Source of the DNA: an uncultured Oscillospiraceae bacterium
GTDB taxonomy: Bacteria; Bacillota; Clostridia; Oscillospirales; Oscillospiraceae
Reading direction: 5' to 3'
Length of the DNA: 6,335 nucleotides
Assembly: GCA_934533005.1 (NCBI GenBank)
Contig: CAKTBC010000099.1
Span: forward strand, 1-6,335
In this document: positions 4,597 to 6,335 of the stretch, in pieces
Position numbering within the stretch: the stretch's first letter is position 1
Layout: each line of letters opens with the position of its first letter
The notes under the pieces: generated by a model
What the model was told of the DNA's origin: nothing
Databases searched by the model: none
Seen by the model: only the letters and a program-made list of their open reading frames with translations
Translations under genes and position numbers: made by a program

Positions 4597-6335
4597 GTGA
4601 CCAAGATCGAGGAGCTGCGCGAGAAAGCCAACCGCCTGCCGCTGCTGCCGGGCGTTTATATCATGCTGGACGCTTCCGGCGAAGTGATCTACGTCGGCAA
4701 GGCCAAGGCGCTCAAAAACCGCGTGACAAGCTATTTCCGCGGCGACCATCTGCCGAAGGTCGCGGCGATGGTCTCGCACGTGAACGACTTCAACGTCATC
4801 ATTGCCGAGACGGAGTTTGAGGCGCTTGTGCTCGAAAACTCGCTCATCAAGCGCCACAAGCCGCATTACAACATTCTACTCAAAGACGATAAAGGATATC
4901 CGTTCCTCCGTCTTGACCGGCGCGAGCCGTACCCGCGATTCACGTTATCCAACCGCGCGAACCCGGACGGGGCAAAATACTTTGGCCCTTACGGCGGCCG
5001 GGGGCAGACCTCGAGCATCATCGACACGCTCTGCAAAACGCTGGGGCTCCCCACATGCCGGCGGATGTTTCCCCGCGATATTGGGAAAGACCGTCCCTGC
5101 CTTCAATACCAGATGGGCGCATGCCGCGGCTGGTGCCGCGGCGAGCCGGACGGGGAGGAGTACCGCCGCGCGATCGACGAAGCCGTGGATATCCTCGAAG
5201 GGCGCAGCGCGGAGCTCGTCCGGCGCATTGAGACGGAGATGAACGCCGCCGCCGAAGACCTCCGGTTTGAGGAGGCCGCGCGGCTGCGAGACCGGATGCG
5301 CGCGGTGTCCACGCTAGAAAACCGCCAGCGTGTCATCGCTGCCGCCCGCGCCGACACGGACGCCGTAGGCTTTGTGCGCGGCGCAAAGAGCTGCTTTTCT
5401 GTGCTGCACTATACGAACGGCGACCTCTCCGGCAAGGACGTATCGCTCATCGACGACCCGACGGAGACGGACGAAGAAGCCTTGTCCGCCTTACTGCGTC
5501 AATATTATGTAAATCGATCGAGCTGGCCGAAAACGATCCTCCTGCCGTTTGAGCCGGAGGATAAGGAGGACATCGAACGCTGGCTCTCGGACATGGCCGG
5601 GCGGCGCGTGTATCTCGAGGTGCCGCAGCGCGGCGACCGCGCCCGCTTTGCGGAAAAAGCGGCGGTGAACGCCCGCGAGGAGATTTTGCGCTCCACGACC
5701 GCCGAGCAGCGCCGGAGCAAGACGCTTCAATGGCTTCAGGAGGCGCTTCAGCTCACGGAGTTCCCGCACCGGATCGAAGCCTATGATATCTCGAATACCG
5801 GCAGTACGGGCATCGTCGCCTCCATGACGGTGCACGTGGACGGAAAGCCTCTCAAACGGGACTACCGGAAATTCCGCATCCGCAGCACCGAAACGCCGGA
5901 CGACTATGCCTCCATGCGCGAGGTCATCACGCGCCGGTTCACGCACTATCTCGAGGAGGACGGCAAGTTCTCTGCGCGGCCGGACGTTTTGTTCATCGAC
6001 GGCGGCGCGGAGCACGCCTCCGCGGCCTGCACAGCGCTTGAAGCGCTGGGGCTCAGCCTGCCGGTGTTCGGCATGGTGAAGGACGACCGCCACCGCACCC
6101 GCGCGCTTATAACGCCGGAGGGACACGAGATCGGCATTCAGGCAAATCCCGCGGCGTTCGCGCTCGTGGGGCGCATCCAGGAGGAGACGCACCGCTTTGC
6201 CATTGAGTACCACCGCTCGCTGCGCGACAGTGTGCGCGGCTCCACGCTCGATAAGATTCCCGGCGTTGGGGAAAAACGGAGAAACGATCTTTTGAAGGCC
6301 TTCGGCTCGGTGCGCGCCATCCGCGCGGCGAGCGC
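4597..6335 (+). CDS. uvrC: Excinuclease ABC subunit UvrC (3' end outside window)
   Basis: UvrC makes both incisions in nucleotide excision repair after UvrA/UvrB have found the lesion. The frame is open from GTG 4597 to the window end: 579 residues, lacking only the last few tens of a usual ~600-620. The N-terminal GIY-YIG nuclease domain (about 15-95) shows LPGVYIM, VIYVGKAKALKNR with Arg42, and EALVLENSLIKRHKPHYN with the likely catalytic Glu80. Four cysteines C154, C168, C176 and C180 match the iron-sulfur cluster ligands described for E. coli UvrC. The UvrB-binding UVR helix pair is about 205-240. The RNase H-like 5'-incision domain has D397 (YDISN), D468 (FIDGG) and H532 (ETHRFAIEYHR), equivalent to the D-D-H triad known from Thermotoga. 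The helix-hairpin-helix begins at LDKIPGVGEKRRNDLLKAFG (551-570) and is cut off. GTG is supported by AGGGAG 10 bases upstream. No promoter is visible between the ptsH hairpin and this gene, so it probably depends on read-through. Identification is firm. Confidence 0.97.
   Translation, partial: MTKIEELREKANRLPLLPGVYIMLDASGEVIYVGKAKALKNRVTSYFRGDHLPKVAAMVSHVNDFNVIIAETEFEALVLENSLIKRHKPHYNILLKDDKGYPFLRLDRREPYPRFTLSNRANPDGAKYFGPYGGRGQTSSIIDTLCKTLGLPTCRRMFPRDIGKDRPCLQYQMGACRGWCRGEPDGEEYRRAIDEAVDILEGRSAELVRRIETEMNAAAEDLRFEEAARLRDRMRAVSTLENRQRVIAAARADTDAVGFVRGAKSCFSVLHYTNGDLSGKDVSLIDDPTETDEEALSALLRQYYVNRSSWPKTILLPFEPEDKEDIERWLSDMAGRRVYLEVPQRGDRARFAEKAAVNAREEILRSTTAEQRRSKTLQWLQEALQLTEFPHRIEAYDISNTGSTGIVASMTVHVDGKPLKRDYRKFRIRSTETPDDYASMREVITRRFTHYLEEDGKFSARPDVLFIDGGAEHASAACTALEALGLSLPVFGMVKDDRHRTRALITPEGHEIGIQANPAAFALVGRIQEETHRFAIEYHRSLRDSVRGSTLDKIPGVGEKRRNDLLKAFGSVRAIRAAS

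Noticed and set aside
5491..6213. Open frame on the - strand opposite uvrC (240 codons)
   Set aside because: Shadow of uvrC, whose catalytic motifs are continuous across the same bases.

Overview
The window reads as a stretch of a Bacillota chromosome, most likely a GC-rich member of the Clostridia (an Oscillospirales-type gut anaerobe is my best guess). The reasons are the conserved order era - yqzL - recO, a MutS2 with a C-terminal Smr domain, strong purine-rich ribosome binding sites, and an HPr carrying both His15 and the regulatory Ser46 site typical of Gram-positive bacteria with HPr kinase. All genes lie on the + strand. No mobile element, CRISPR array, tRNA or rRNA was seen.

Layout: (1) 1-615, C-terminal two thirds of the GTPase Era, cut by the window edge. 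(2) 679-816, a 45-residue YqzL-family protein. (3) 834-1583, RecO. (4) 1584-1726, an AT-rich gap filled almost entirely by eight consecutive copies of a degenerate 14-bp repeat (core TRYGTAAA, 1597-1708). (5) 1727-4093, full-length MutS2. (6) 4094-4256, a spacer with a very good sigma-A-type promoter (4150-4178). (7) 4257-4520, HPr (ptsH), followed by an intrinsic-terminator-like hairpin. (8) 4597-6335, UvrC from a GTG start, cut by the right edge inside its helix-hairpin-helix region.

How the parts fit together: era-yqzL-recO look like one transcription unit joining ribosome assembly (Era) to recombination repair (RecO). MutS2 follows and acts on recombination intermediates and/or collided ribosomes. 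UvrC is the nuclease of nucleotide excision repair. HPr, the phosphocarrier of the sugar phosphotransferase system, sits between the repair genes with its own promoter and terminator, so it is probably expressed at a different level.

The genes are ordinary housekeeping genes. The one element they do not explain is the 14-bp tandem array between recO and mutS2. An 11-bp inverted match to it lies at the recO start codon, and a looser match lies inside uvrC. I cannot assign it a function and I do not see an undescribed multi-gene system here.
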